From AC-37 sp045805345 (GTDB lineage Bacteria; Actinomycetota; Thermoleophilia; Solirubrobacterales; Thermoleophilaceae), in assembly GCA_045805345.1 (NCBI GenBank), contig JBJMLK010000153.1, positions 1 through 8,936 of the forward strand: a stretch of DNA of 8,936 nucleotides. The letters run 5' to 3'. The notes under the pieces were generated by a model that was not told the DNA's origin, ran no database searches, and saw only the letters and a program-made list of their open reading frames with translations. Position 1 is the stretch's first letter, and every line of letters begins with the position of its first letter. Positions 1 through 6,285 of this stretch are shown here, piece after piece. The position numbers and the translations under genes are program-made.

Positions 1-261
1 GCCGAGGCGGTGTGAGAAGCGCCGCAGCTCGGGCGCCTCCTTGTCGCACGGGCCGCACCAGCTGGCCCAGAAGTTCACCAGCGCGGGCTTGCCGCGCAGC
101 GACGCGATCGTCGTCCGCGGCGGCGTGAGCACCTCGGCCGGGAGCGGCGGCGCCGCGCGGCGTCCGCCGCCGTTGCCTCCGCCACCGCTCGTGGCCAGCT
201 CGAGCACCGCCAGCGCGCCGATCACCAGCGCCGCGACGATCAGGTAGCGGCGGCCCTCCAT
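1..261 (-). CDS. TlpA/ResA-like membrane-anchored thioredoxin (partial, C-terminus beyond the window)
   Basis: I translated this from the complement: an ATG at 261-259 opens 87 codons with no stop before the window edge. Residues about 6-20 form a short hydrophobic segment (YLIVAALVIGALAVL), probably an uncleaved membrane anchor. A Gly/Pro-rich linker follows, then the start of a thioredoxin fold with the line LVNFWASWCGPC. The active site is W68-C69-G70-P71-C72, followed by KEAPEL, which is typical of TlpA/ResA/DsbE-type proteins. These proteins reduce disulfides outside the membrane, often in cytochrome c or cytochrome oxidase maturation. The gene starts 18 bp after the stop of the Sco gene on the same strand, so the two are probably cotranscribed. 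In known systems TlpA reduces Sco and the CuA site of cytochrome oxidase, and this neighbour supports that role. No clear Shine-Dalgarno lies before the ATG. The family call is firm; the exact partner is inferred. Confidence 0.88.
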   Translation of the reverse strand, partial: MEGRRYLIVAALVIGALAVLELATSGGGGNGGGRRAAPPLPAEVLTPPRTTIASLRGKPALVNFWASWCGPCDKEAPELRRFSHRLG

Positions 262-279
262 GTCGCGCGCCCGCCGTCC

Positions 280-900
280 CTACTGCTTGGCGAGGAGCGG
301 CACGTCGTGCACGATCTGCGCCGGTTTGAAGTTCGCCGGGTAGAGCGTCGTGATCTTGCCCGACGCGCTGATCCCGTAGATCTGCGCGGAGTGCTCCACC
401 TTCTCGGGGTCGCTCTGGTCGGGTCGCGCCACGATGCCCCAGTTCTTCCAGACCCCCGCCAGCTTGGACTTCGACCCGAGCAGGTAGCGCATCTCGCCGG
501 TCACCTGATGCGCGGCGAGGAACTTCTTCACGGCCTTCGGCTTGTCGCCGCGGGGGTCGGTCGACACCGCCACGAGCTGAACCGACTTTGCCTGCGGGCC
601 GAGCTGCTTGAGCGTCGTGTGCATGTTGCCGGTGATGAGCGGGCAGACGTCGGGGCAGTGCACGTACAGGAACGTGACCAGCACGACCTTGCCCCGGAAT
701 GAGGAGATGTCGAAGGGCTTGCCGGTCGAGTCCTTGAGCTGAAGCGGCGGCGCCGGCTTGGGCGGATCGGCGACGGCTCCCTCGAACGGGCTGGGCTTGG
801 TCTCGACCGCCGGCTTCTTCTCCGACTTGTCCGAACCGCCGCAGCCGGCCACCAGCGCCGCCAGGACGAGGACTGCGAGCGTGCACAGGCGCGCCTTCAC
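280..900 (-). CDS. SCO1/SenC family copper-binding lipoprotein (cytochrome oxidase assembly)
   Basis: This is a 206-residue protein read from the complement, with a GTG start at 900-898. The N-terminus is a lipoprotein signal: a short basic start, a hydrophobic stretch, and a lipobox V17-A18-G19-C20 followed by GGS. A Lys/Pro-rich linker runs to about residue 55, then a thioredoxin-like Sco domain. The copper/thiol motif is C82-P-D-V-C86 (CxxxC), with the distal His at H170 in EHSAQIYG; STDPRGDKP lies between them. All three expected copper ligands are present. Sco proteins deliver copper to, or reduce, the CuA centre of cytochrome c oxidase on the outer face of the membrane. The reading frame stays open upstream to 1422, but that part is antisense to ligD, and the lipoprotein signal fixes the start here. 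A TACGCT box lies 6 nt before the GTG and there is no Shine-Dalgarno, suggesting a leaderless mRNA. The next gene on this strand is a TlpA-like thioredoxin. Confidence 0.9.
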   Translation of the reverse strand: MKARLCTLAVLVLAALVAGCGGSDKSEKKPAVETKPSPFEGAVADPPKPAPPLQLKDSTGKPFDISSFRGKVVLVTFLYVHCPDVCPLITGNMHTTLKQLGPQAKSVQLVAVSTDPRGDKPKAVKKFLAAHQVTGEMRYLLGSKSKLAGVWKNWGIVARPDQSDPEKVEHSAQIYGISASGKITTLYPANFKPAQIVHDVPLLAKQ

Positions 901-906
901 GCGCTG

Positions 907-912
907 AGCGTA
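907..912 (-). promoter_or_regulatory. Putative -10 box (TACGCT) of the Sco-TlpA unit, leaderless
   Basis: Read on the minus strand, TACGCT matches the actinobacterial -10 pattern TANNNT and ends 6 nt before the GTG at 900. That spacing would put the transcription start at or next to the start codon, giving a leaderless mRNA, which fits the absence of a Shine-Dalgarno. No convincing -35 TTGAC-like hexamer is visible at 17-19 bp. TANNNT is a loose pattern, but its position is exactly right, and the opposing gene shows the same arrangement. Confidence 0.5.
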
Positions 913-920
913 CCGAGGGC

Positions 921-926
921 TACCGT
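921..926 (+). promoter_or_regulatory. Putative -10 box (TACCGT) of ligD, leaderless
   Basis: TACCGT matches TANNNT and is followed by 7 nt and then the ligD GTG at 934, so transcription would begin at or very near the start codon. No Shine-Dalgarno is present in the 33-bp divergent gap. The box lies 8 bp from the opposing TACGCT box, so RNA polymerase could hardly occupy both at once. I see no good -35 element. A transcription-start map would settle this. Confidence 0.5.
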
Positions 927-933
927 TCGCGCG

Positions 934-3255
934 GTGGCCAGCAAGCTGTCCGATTACCGGCGCAAGCGCGACTTCGGCGCGACGTCCGAGCCGGCGGGGG
1001 GCGAGGGACCGGGGGAGGGGACCGCGCGCTTCGTGGTGCAGGAGCATCACGCCCGGCGCCTCCACTGGGACCTCCGCCTCGAGCGCGACGGCGTGCTCGC
1101 CTCGTGGGCCATCCCAAACGGGATACCGCAGGACCCTAAGGAGAACCGCAAGGCGGTCCGGACCGAGGACCACCCGCTCGAGTACATCGATTTCGAAGGC
1201 GACATCCCAAAGGGGGAATACGGCGCCGGGACCATGAAGGTTTGGGACACCGGCACCTACGACTGCCACAAGTTCCGGGACGCCGAGGTGATGGTCACCT
1301 TCCACGGCGAGCGCCTGTCCGGCCGCTACGTGCTCTTCCGCGCCGGCAGGGACGAGAAGGACTGGATGATCCACAGGATGGACCCGCCGGCCGATCCCGA
1401 GCGGGAGCCGCTGCCCGAGCACGTGGTGCCGATGCTGGCCAAGCTCGGCGACCTGCCGCGCGACGAGGCGCGCTACGGGTTCGAGATCAAGTGGGACGGC
1501 ATCCGGGCGCTGATCTACTCAGAGCCGGGGCGGCTGCGCATCGAGGGCCGCCGCCTGAACGACATCACGGGCCAGTATCCCGAGCTGCGGCCGCTCAACC
1601 GGGAGCTGGGCTCGCGCTCGGCGGTGCTCGACGGCGAGATCGTCGCGCTCGACGAGGAGGGCCGGCCGAGCTTCGGCCGCCTGCAGCAGCGCATGCACCT
1701 GACGGGCGACACGCGCATCAAGCGCCGTGCAAAGGAGCTGCCGGCCACCTACATGGCCTTCGACCTGCTGTTTCTCGACGGACACTCGCTCATGGGCCTT
1801 GCGTACGAGGAGCGGCGCGCGCGGCTCGACGAGCTCGGGCTGGACGGCCCCGCCTGGCGCACCCCTCGCGCCCACCCCGGGGAGGGCCGCGCGCTTCTCG
1901 AGGCGAGCGAGGAGCAGGGGCTCGAGGGCGTCGTGGCCAAGCGGCTCGACTCGGTCTACGAGCCCGGGAGCCGCTCCGGCGCGTGGATCAAGGTGAAGAA
2001 CAAGCGCCGCGAGGACCTCGTGATCGGCGGCTGGCTGCCCGGCGAGGGCAAGCGCGAGGCGAGCATCGGCGCGCTGCTGGTCGGGCGCCACGACGAGGAC
2101 GGCATCCTCCACTACGCCGGCCGCGTGGGCACGGGCTTCAAGGAGCGCGACCTCGCGGAGCTGCAATCGAAGCTCGAGCCGCTTCGCCGCGACACGAGCC
2201 CGTTCCACGGCAAGCCGACGCCGCCGAAGGGGGCCCTGTTCGTGGAGCCCGAGCTGGCGTGCGTCGTGGAGTTCACCGAGTGGACAAGCGAGGGGATCCT
2301 CCGCCACCCCGCGTACAAGGGACTCGTGAAGCAGCTGCCCAAGCTCCAGGGCAAGGCCGTCGAGGTCGAGCTGGACGACCGCAAGCTCCGGCTGTCCAAC
2401 CTCGACAAGGTGCTCTACCCCGGGACCGGCTTCACCAAGGGGCAGGTGATCGACTACTACACGCGCGTCGCGCCGGTCCTGCTCCCGCACCTCCACGCCC
2501 GGCCGCTGACCCTCAAGCGCTACCCGAACGGCGTGGACGACAAGTTCTTCTACGAGAAGCAGTGCCCGTCGCACCGTCCCGACTGGGTGGAGACAGCGTC
2601 GGTGTGGAGCCGGCACAACCGCCGCAACATCGAGTTCTGCCTCGTCAACGAGCTGCCGACGCTCGTCTGGGTGGCCAACCTGGCCTCCCTCGAGCTTCAC
2701 ACCTCGCTGTCCACGGCCGAGGACATCGAGCGCCCGACGATGATGGTCTTCGACCTCGACCCCGGCGCGCCCGCCGACATCGTGGACTGCTGCCGCGTCG
2801 GGCTGTGGGTCCGCGAGCTGTTCGAGGGGCTGGGCCTCGAGACGTTCCCCAAGACCTCCGGCTCGAAGGGGCTTCAGGTGTACGTGCCGCTGAACGTCGA
2901 GACGAGCTACGCGGAGACCAAGCCGTTCGCGAAGGCTGTCGCCGAGCTGCTCGAGAAGCAGCACCCGAAGCAGGTCGTGTCGCGGATGAGCAAGGAGCTG
3001 CGCGGCGGGAAGGTGCTGGTCGACTGGAGTCAGAACGACGAGCACAAGACGACCGTGAACGTGTACTCGCTGCGCGCCAAGGAGCGCCCCACCGTCTCGA
3101 CGCCGGTGCTGTGGGACGAGGTCGAGCGCTGCCTGGCGGCCAAGGACGCGTCGCTGCTCGCGTTCGACTCCGACCAGCTCCTCGCGCGCGTGGACGAGCT
3201 GGGCGACCCGTTCGGCCCGGTGCTGACACTGCGACAGGAGCTGCCGCGGTTCTGA
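934..3255 (+). CDS. ligD: ATP-dependent DNA ligase LigD, PE-LIG-POL architecture (NHEJ)
   Basis: This is a 773-residue multifunctional end-joining enzyme. Residues 1-150 are the 3'-phosphoesterase domain, beginning with the family's LSDYRRKRDF start, which supports the GTG at 934. They carry H38, H44, D46, R48, H80 and Y84, matching the known metal and substrate residues of the Pseudomonas enzyme. Residues about 165-475 are the ATP ligase domain: nucleotidyl lysine K186 in KWDGIR, E235 in LDGEIV, E331-G-V-V-A-K336, and K353/K355 in WIKVK, then the OB fold. Residues about 485-773 are the primase-like polymerase domain, with metal ligands D607 and D609 (DLDP) and D697. The enzyme processes, fills and seals double-strand breaks, normally with Ku, which is not in this window. 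The domain order is that of Pseudomonas LigD, not of Mycobacterium (POL-PE-LIG). Polymerase motif II reads SGSKGLQV, with Gln648 where I expect His. The gene looks intact, is transcribed from a divergent gap, and has a 165-residue gene 16 bp downstream. Confidence 0.95.
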   Translation: MASKLSDYRRKRDFGATSEPAGGEGPGEGTARFVVQEHHARRLHWDLRLERDGVLASWAIPNGIPQDPKENRKAVRTEDHPLEYIDFEGDIPKGEYGAGTMKVWDTGTYDCHKFRDAEVMVTFHGERLSGRYVLFRAGRDEKDWMIHRMDPPADPEREPLPEHVVPMLAKLGDLPRDEARYGFEIKWDGIRALIYSEPGRLRIEGRRLNDITGQYPELRPLNRELGSRSAVLDGEIVALDEEGRPSFGRLQQRMHLTGDTRIKRRAKELPATYMAFDLLFLDGHSLMGLAYEERRARLDELGLDGPAWRTPRAHPGEGRALLEASEEQGLEGVVAKRLDSVYEPGSRSGAWIKVKNKRREDLVIGGWLPGEGKREASIGALLVGRHDEDGILHYAGRVGTGFKERDLAELQSKLEPLRRDTSPFHGKPTPPKGALFVEPELACVVEFTEWTSEGILRHPAYKGLVKQLPKLQGKAVEVELDDRKLRLSNLDKVLYPGTGFTKGQVIDYYTRVAPVLLPHLHARPLTLKRYPNGVDDKFFYEKQCPSHRPDWVETASVWSRHNRRNIEFCLVNELPTLVWVANLASLELHTSLSTAEDIERPTMMVFDLDPGAPADIVDCCRVGLWVRELFEGLGLETFPKTSGSKGLQVYVPLNVETSYAETKPFAKAVAELLEKQHPKQVVSRMSKELRGGKVLVDWSQNDEHKTTVNVYSLRAKERPTVSTPVLWDEVERCLAAKDASLLAFDSDQLLARVDELGDPFGPVLTLRQELPRF

Positions 3256-3271
3256 CACCATTCGCCGTCGG

Positions 3272-3769
3272 ATGAGACTCCGCAGGCCGCGCACGGACAA
3301 GCGCAGCTGGAGCCGCAGGCTCGCCGACGAGGAGTCGCGCGAGTTCGTCGAGAGGGAGCTCGAGGACACGCGCGAGGTGTTCCGGACCTCCTCAGGCGAG
3401 TTCCAGCTCCAGTCGTTGTGCCGCGACGTGTTCGCGTCGGGGTCCACCACCGACCTGCGCTGGCTCAAGTCGCGCGGGGTCGACCCCGGGGAGTTCTACG
3501 AGAACGAGCTCAGGCCGAGCTGGGAGGGGCTCGACCAGCGCGAGCGGGCCGCCAAGATCGAGCGCTTCATCGAGCTCTCCCACATGCTCGGCGGCGCCGG
3601 TCTCGAGGGCGAGCCGTCGGAGGAGATGCGCGACCTGATCGCGACCGTGCACGTGAAGACGCTCCTGCTGAGCTGGGCCCACGACCGCACCTACGGCTTC
3701 ATCGACCGCATCTTCAACGGGCCGCTCCAGTATCGAGCCCACCGCCGGTCGAACGGCGCCCGCGTCTAG
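3272..3769 (+). CDS. Hypothetical protein, 165 aa, probably all-helical
   Basis: I do not recognise this protein. It is 165 residues, highly charged, with a strongly basic N-terminus (MRLRRPRTDKRSWSRR), then an acidic helical stretch about 19-38, a second region about 60-105 with WLKSRGVDPGEFYENEL, and a helix about 115-147 with VHVKTLLLSWAHDRTYGFIDRIF. There is one cysteine (C50) and no signal peptide or membrane segment, so it is probably cytoplasmic. The ATG lies 16 bp after the ligD stop, and the stop lies 12 bp before the partner-switch gene, so cotranscription with both is likely. No Shine-Dalgarno is visible. Codon use matches its neighbours (G/C at third positions), which argues that it is a real gene rather than a chance open frame. 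The basic N-terminus could bind nucleic acid, but that is speculation. Its position would fit either an end-joining accessory or a stress-module component. Confidence 0.8.
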   Translation: MRLRRPRTDKRSWSRRLADEESREFVERELEDTREVFRTSSGEFQLQSLCRDVFASGSTTDLRWLKSRGVDPGEFYENELRPSWEGLDQRERAAKIERFIELSHMLGGAGLEGEPSEEMRDLIATVHVKTLLLSWAHDRTYGFIDRIFNGPLQYRAHRRSNGARV

Positions 3770-3772
3770 TCT
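3767..3772 (+). promoter_or_regulatory. Possible internal -10 box (TAGTCT) before the GAF-PP2C gene
   Basis: TAGTCT fits TANNNT, includes the TAG stop of the 165-residue gene, and ends 9 nt before the ATG at 3782. This is slightly far for a leaderless start but would allow a 2-3 nt leader. No Shine-Dalgarno precedes the ATG, so either translation follows on from upstream or a near-leaderless mRNA is made here. No -35 element at standard spacing is convincing, so this is weak support for a second promoter within the run. Confidence 0.25.
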
Positions 3773-3781
3773 CCGGCGCTC

Positions 3782-5923
3782 ATGGAGCCTCCCGGGCCAG
3801 CCGAGCCCCTCGAACTCCGCGCCGAGGTGGGCGACGTGGCGGTCGAGCGCCTCCGTCGCCTCCAGCTGGTCACCGACCCCAGCCTGTCGCGGCTGCCGCT
3901 CGACGAGCTGCTCGACGAGCTGCTCACGCGGATCTCGACGATGCTCATCGCGGACGAGGCGACGGTGCTCCTCCAGGAGGAGGGCGCCGGCGTGCTCCTG
4001 GCGTACGCGTCGAAGGGCCTCGAGGAGGAGGTCGAGGCCGGCGTCACCGTGCCAGTAGGGGCGGGGTTCGCCGGCCGGGTGGTGGCCAACCGGCGGCCCG
4101 TCTTTCTTCCCGAGGTGACCCCCGACAGGGTCGTGAACCAGATCCTCATCGAGAAGGGGATCGCCTCGATGCTCGGCGTCCCGCTGATCGTCGGCGAGCG
4201 CGTGCTGGGCGTGCTGCACGTGGGAACCACCTCGCCGCGTCACTTCGACGCCGCCGACGTCGAGCTGCTGCGCCTCGCCGCCGACCGCATGGCCATGGCG
4301 CTCGACCACGCGCGCCTGTTCGACGCCGAGCGCGAGGCCCGCGAGGCGGCCGAGCAGCGCGCGGAGCGCCTGGCCCAGATCCAGTCGATCACCGACGTCG
4401 CGCTCGGCTACTTCACCATCGAGGAGGAGCTGATGACCGGCCTGCTCGAGCGGCTGCGCGATCTGCTCGGCACCGACACCGCGGCGGTGCTCCTGATGGA
4501 TGCGGCGGGCGAGAACCTGGTTGCGCGCGCGGCGAAGGGGCTCGAGGAGGAGGTCGAGCAGGGCACGACGATCCCGATCGGGGGCGGCTTCGCCGGCCGC
4601 ATCGCCGCCGACCGCCGCCCGGTCTTCCTGCCGGTGGTCGACCACTCCACCGTGCTCAACCCGATCCTGCTCGACAAGGGGATCCAGTCGCTGCTCGGGG
4701 TCCCGCTGATCGTCGACGACCGGGTGATCGGGGTGCTCCACGTCGGGACGCTCACGCCGCGCCACTTCAGCGCTGACGACGCCGACCTGCTCCAGCTCGC
4801 GGCCCAGCGCGTGGCTATCGCGATCGACAGAGCGCGCCAGCACGGCGTGGCCCGCACGCTCCAGGAGCGCCTGCTCCCGGGGCGGCTGCCGGCGGTCGGC
4901 GGGCTCGAGCTCGCCGCCCGCTACATCCCGAGCGCCGACGACGCCCACGTGGGAGGCGACTGGTACGACGTGATCCCGCTCGACCGCGGACGGGTCGGGA
5001 TGGCGATGGGCGACGTGGTGAGCCACGGCGTGCGCGCGGCGGCCGCGATGGGTCAGCTCCGCACGGCGCTCCGCGCCTACGCCGGCGAGCCCGGCGGGCC
5101 CGCCTCGGTGCTCGCGCGCCTGAACGACTTCGTGCGCGCCGACGAGGACCGCGACATGGCGACGCTCGCCTACCTGATCCTCGACACGGGCTCGGGCGCG
5201 ATCGAGTACGCGCTCGCGGGCCACCCGCCGCCGCTCGTGCTCCGTGCCGGCGCCGAGCCGCGCTTTCTCGAGGGCGGCCGCTCCGCGCCGGTCGGCGTGG
5301 TGGTCGGCGGCCGCTTCGCGGAGGCGACCGACGTGCTCGCGCCGGGCGACACTCTGCTGCTGTACACGGACGGCCTGGTCGAGCGCCGCGACGAGGGGCT
5401 CGACACGAGCATCGCGCGCCTGGCGAGCGCCGCCGCACGCGAGACCACCTCCGCCGAGGCCCTCTGCGACCGGCTGACGAGCGACGCCGGGGTCCGCGAG
5501 GACGACGTCGCGATCCTCGTGGCGCGCCGGACCGGCGCCGACCGAATGGAGCTGCGCGTGGGCGCCGTCCCGGAGTCGCTCGCCACGATGCGCCGCGCGC
5601 TGCGCAGCTGGCTGCTGGCGGCGGGCGCCGACGAGGACCTCACCTATGACGTCCTGGTGGCGGTGGGGGAGGCGGCGGCCAACGCGGTGGAGCACGCGTA
5701 CGGGCCGCTCGACAACGAGTTCGCCGTCACGGCGGAACGGGACGGCCAGGACGCCGTGATCACCGTGGCCGATCGCGGCCGCTGGCGCCCCTCTCGCGGC
5801 AGCAACCGCGGGCGCGGGCTGGCGCTGATGCGCGAGTTGATGGACGATGTGCGGGTGGACAGCGGCGAGGAGGGCACGCTCGTGACGCTTCGCCGCCGCC
5901 TGGGTACAGGCGGTGGAGGATGA
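3782..5923 (+). CDS. Tandem-GAF sensor with SpoIIE-type PP2C phosphatase and RsbW-type HATPase domains
   Basis: This is a 713-residue cytoplasmic signalling protein. A short helix (about 20-55) leads into GAF1 (about 40-180), a linker rich in Glu/Arg that may be coiled coil (about 180-200), and GAF2 (about 205-352). A SpoIIE-type PP2C domain follows (about 357-583), with metal-binding D393 (GGDWYD) and D411 (GDVVSHG), the line ALAGHPPPLV, YTDGLVE at 528-534, and the terminal DDVAILV (D574, D575). The C-terminus (about 588-707) is an RsbW/SpoIIAB-like kinase domain with its N box E630-AAA-N634, DRGRW (D664) and GRGLALM (677-683). Such proteins control a STAS antagonist: the phosphatase activates it and the kinase silences it. 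The STAS gene follows with a 4-bp overlap, so the substrate is probably its product. The two GAF domains are near-duplicates. S414 stands where Gly is usual in GDVxGHG. The signal is unknown: no predicted haem or cyclic-nucleotide residues can be assigned by eye. Confidence 0.92.
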   Translation: MEPPGPAEPLELRAEVGDVAVERLRRLQLVTDPSLSRLPLDELLDELLTRISTMLIADEATVLLQEEGAGVLLAYASKGLEEEVEAGVTVPVGAGFAGRVVANRRPVFLPEVTPDRVVNQILIEKGIASMLGVPLIVGERVLGVLHVGTTSPRHFDAADVELLRLAADRMAMALDHARLFDAEREAREAAEQRAERLAQIQSITDVALGYFTIEEELMTGLLERLRDLLGTDTAAVLLMDAAGENLVARAAKGLEEEVEQGTTIPIGGGFAGRIAADRRPVFLPVVDHSTVLNPILLDKGIQSLLGVPLIVDDRVIGVLHVGTLTPRHFSADDADLLQLAAQRVAIAIDRARQHGVARTLQERLLPGRLPAVGGLELAARYIPSADDAHVGGDWYDVIPLDRGRVGMAMGDVVSHGVRAAAAMGQLRTALRAYAGEPGGPASVLARLNDFVRADEDRDMATLAYLILDTGSGAIEYALAGHPPPLVLRAGAEPRFLEGGRSAPVGVVVGGRFAEATDVLAPGDTLLLYTDGLVERRDEGLDTSIARLASAAARETTSAEALCDRLTSDAGVREDDVAILVARRTGADRMELRVGAVPESLATMRRALRSWLLAAGADEDLTYDVLVAVGEAAANAVEHAYGPLDNEFAVTAERDGQDAVITVADRGRWRPSRGSNRGRGLALMRELMDDVRVDSGEEGTLVTLRRRLGTGGGG
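4013..4837 (+). repeat. Tandem GAF-domain duplication (two copies, 522-bp period)
   Basis: Codons 78-178 (4013-4315) and 252-352 (4535-4837) of the GAF-PP2C gene align without gaps at an offset of 174 residues. I counted 67 identities in 101 positions. Shared blocks include KGLEEEVE, GFAGR, RRPVFLP, LGVPLIV, GVLHVGT and PRHF. Similarity is also plain in the DNA, for example in the runs coding KGLEEEVE. The level is far above that between unrelated GAF domains, so this is an internal duplication in this gene lineage, not two separately acquired sensors. Confidence 0.9.
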
Positions 5924-6285
5924 GCGCACCCGAGGCTCTCGACATCCGCAGCGACGGGGACGTCGTGATCGCCGCCCTGCGCGGCGAGATCGACCTGGCG
6001 AACGCGCGCGCCATCGGCTCGCTCGTGGCGGGCGCGGTGCCGAACGACGCGACGGGGCTCGTGGTCGACCTCTCCGATGTGACGTACCTGGACAGCTCGG
6101 GCGTGCACCTTGTCTTCGACCTCTCCGAGCGGCTCGTGGCTCGCCAGCAGCGGCTGGCGCTGGTCGTGCCGGAGGCGTCGCGGATAAGTCGCGTGCTGGA
6201 CCTGGTGAACGTGAAGGCCGTCCTCCCGGTCACGCCGACCGCCGCCGAGGCCGTGGAAGCCGTCCGCAAGGTGACCGCGGACTAG
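5920..6285 (+). CDS. STAS-domain anti-sigma-factor antagonist (SpoIIAA/RsbV type)
   Basis: This is a 121-residue single-domain protein. It has the STAS pattern: an N-terminal strand and turn (VVIAALRGEIDLANA), the strand GLVVDLSDVTYLDSSGVHLVFDL, and a C-terminal part with LALVVPEASRISRVLDLVNV. The phosphorylation motif is D58-S59-S60-G61; S59 aligns with Ser58 of Bacillus SpoIIAA. In this family the unphosphorylated form binds an anti-sigma kinase and frees a sigma factor. The ATG overlaps the TGA of the upstream phosphatase/kinase gene (ATGA, 5920-5923), and GGTGGAGG abuts the ATG with no spacing, so translation is probably coupled to the upstream gene. The linked phosphatase and kinase domains are the likely enzymes acting on S59. 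No sigma factor or separate anti-sigma factor is in the window, so the final target is unknown. The start is fixed by the overlap and the family length. Confidence 0.92.
   Translation: MSAPEALDIRSDGDVVIAALRGEIDLANARAIGSLVAGAVPNDATGLVVDLSDVTYLDSSGVHLVFDLSERLVARQQRLALVVPEASRISRVLDLVNVKAVLPVTPTAAEAVEAVRKVTAD

Noticed and set aside
901..1422. N-terminal extension of the Sco protein
   Set aside because: The frame is open to 1422, but the lipoprotein signal starts at GTG 900, and the extension is antisense to the conserved phosphoesterase domain of LigD.
1242..3275. 677-codon plus-strand frame inside ligD
   Set aside because: An Ala/Arg/Gly-rich translation in the wrong frame of a gene with all catalytic motifs intact.
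1519..3468. 649-codon open frame on the minus strand
   Set aside because: Antisense to ligD, whose motifs are clear; the translation shows no family features.
5902..5907. GGGTAC, resembling a SigB-type -10, 12 nt before the STAS start
   Set aside because: It lies inside coding sequence with no proper GTTT-like -35 at the right spacing, and the STAS gene overlaps its upstream gene.
3392..5929. 845-codon open frame on the minus strand
   Set aside because: It runs antisense to the whole GAF-PP2C gene. Its translation is Arg/His/Val-rich low-complexity text without any domain, as expected opposite GC-rich coding DNA.
5913..6284. N-terminal extension of the SDR
   Set aside because: It overlaps the STAS gene in another frame. 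The SDR fold begins just after GTG 6285, and the upstream translation has no SDR features.
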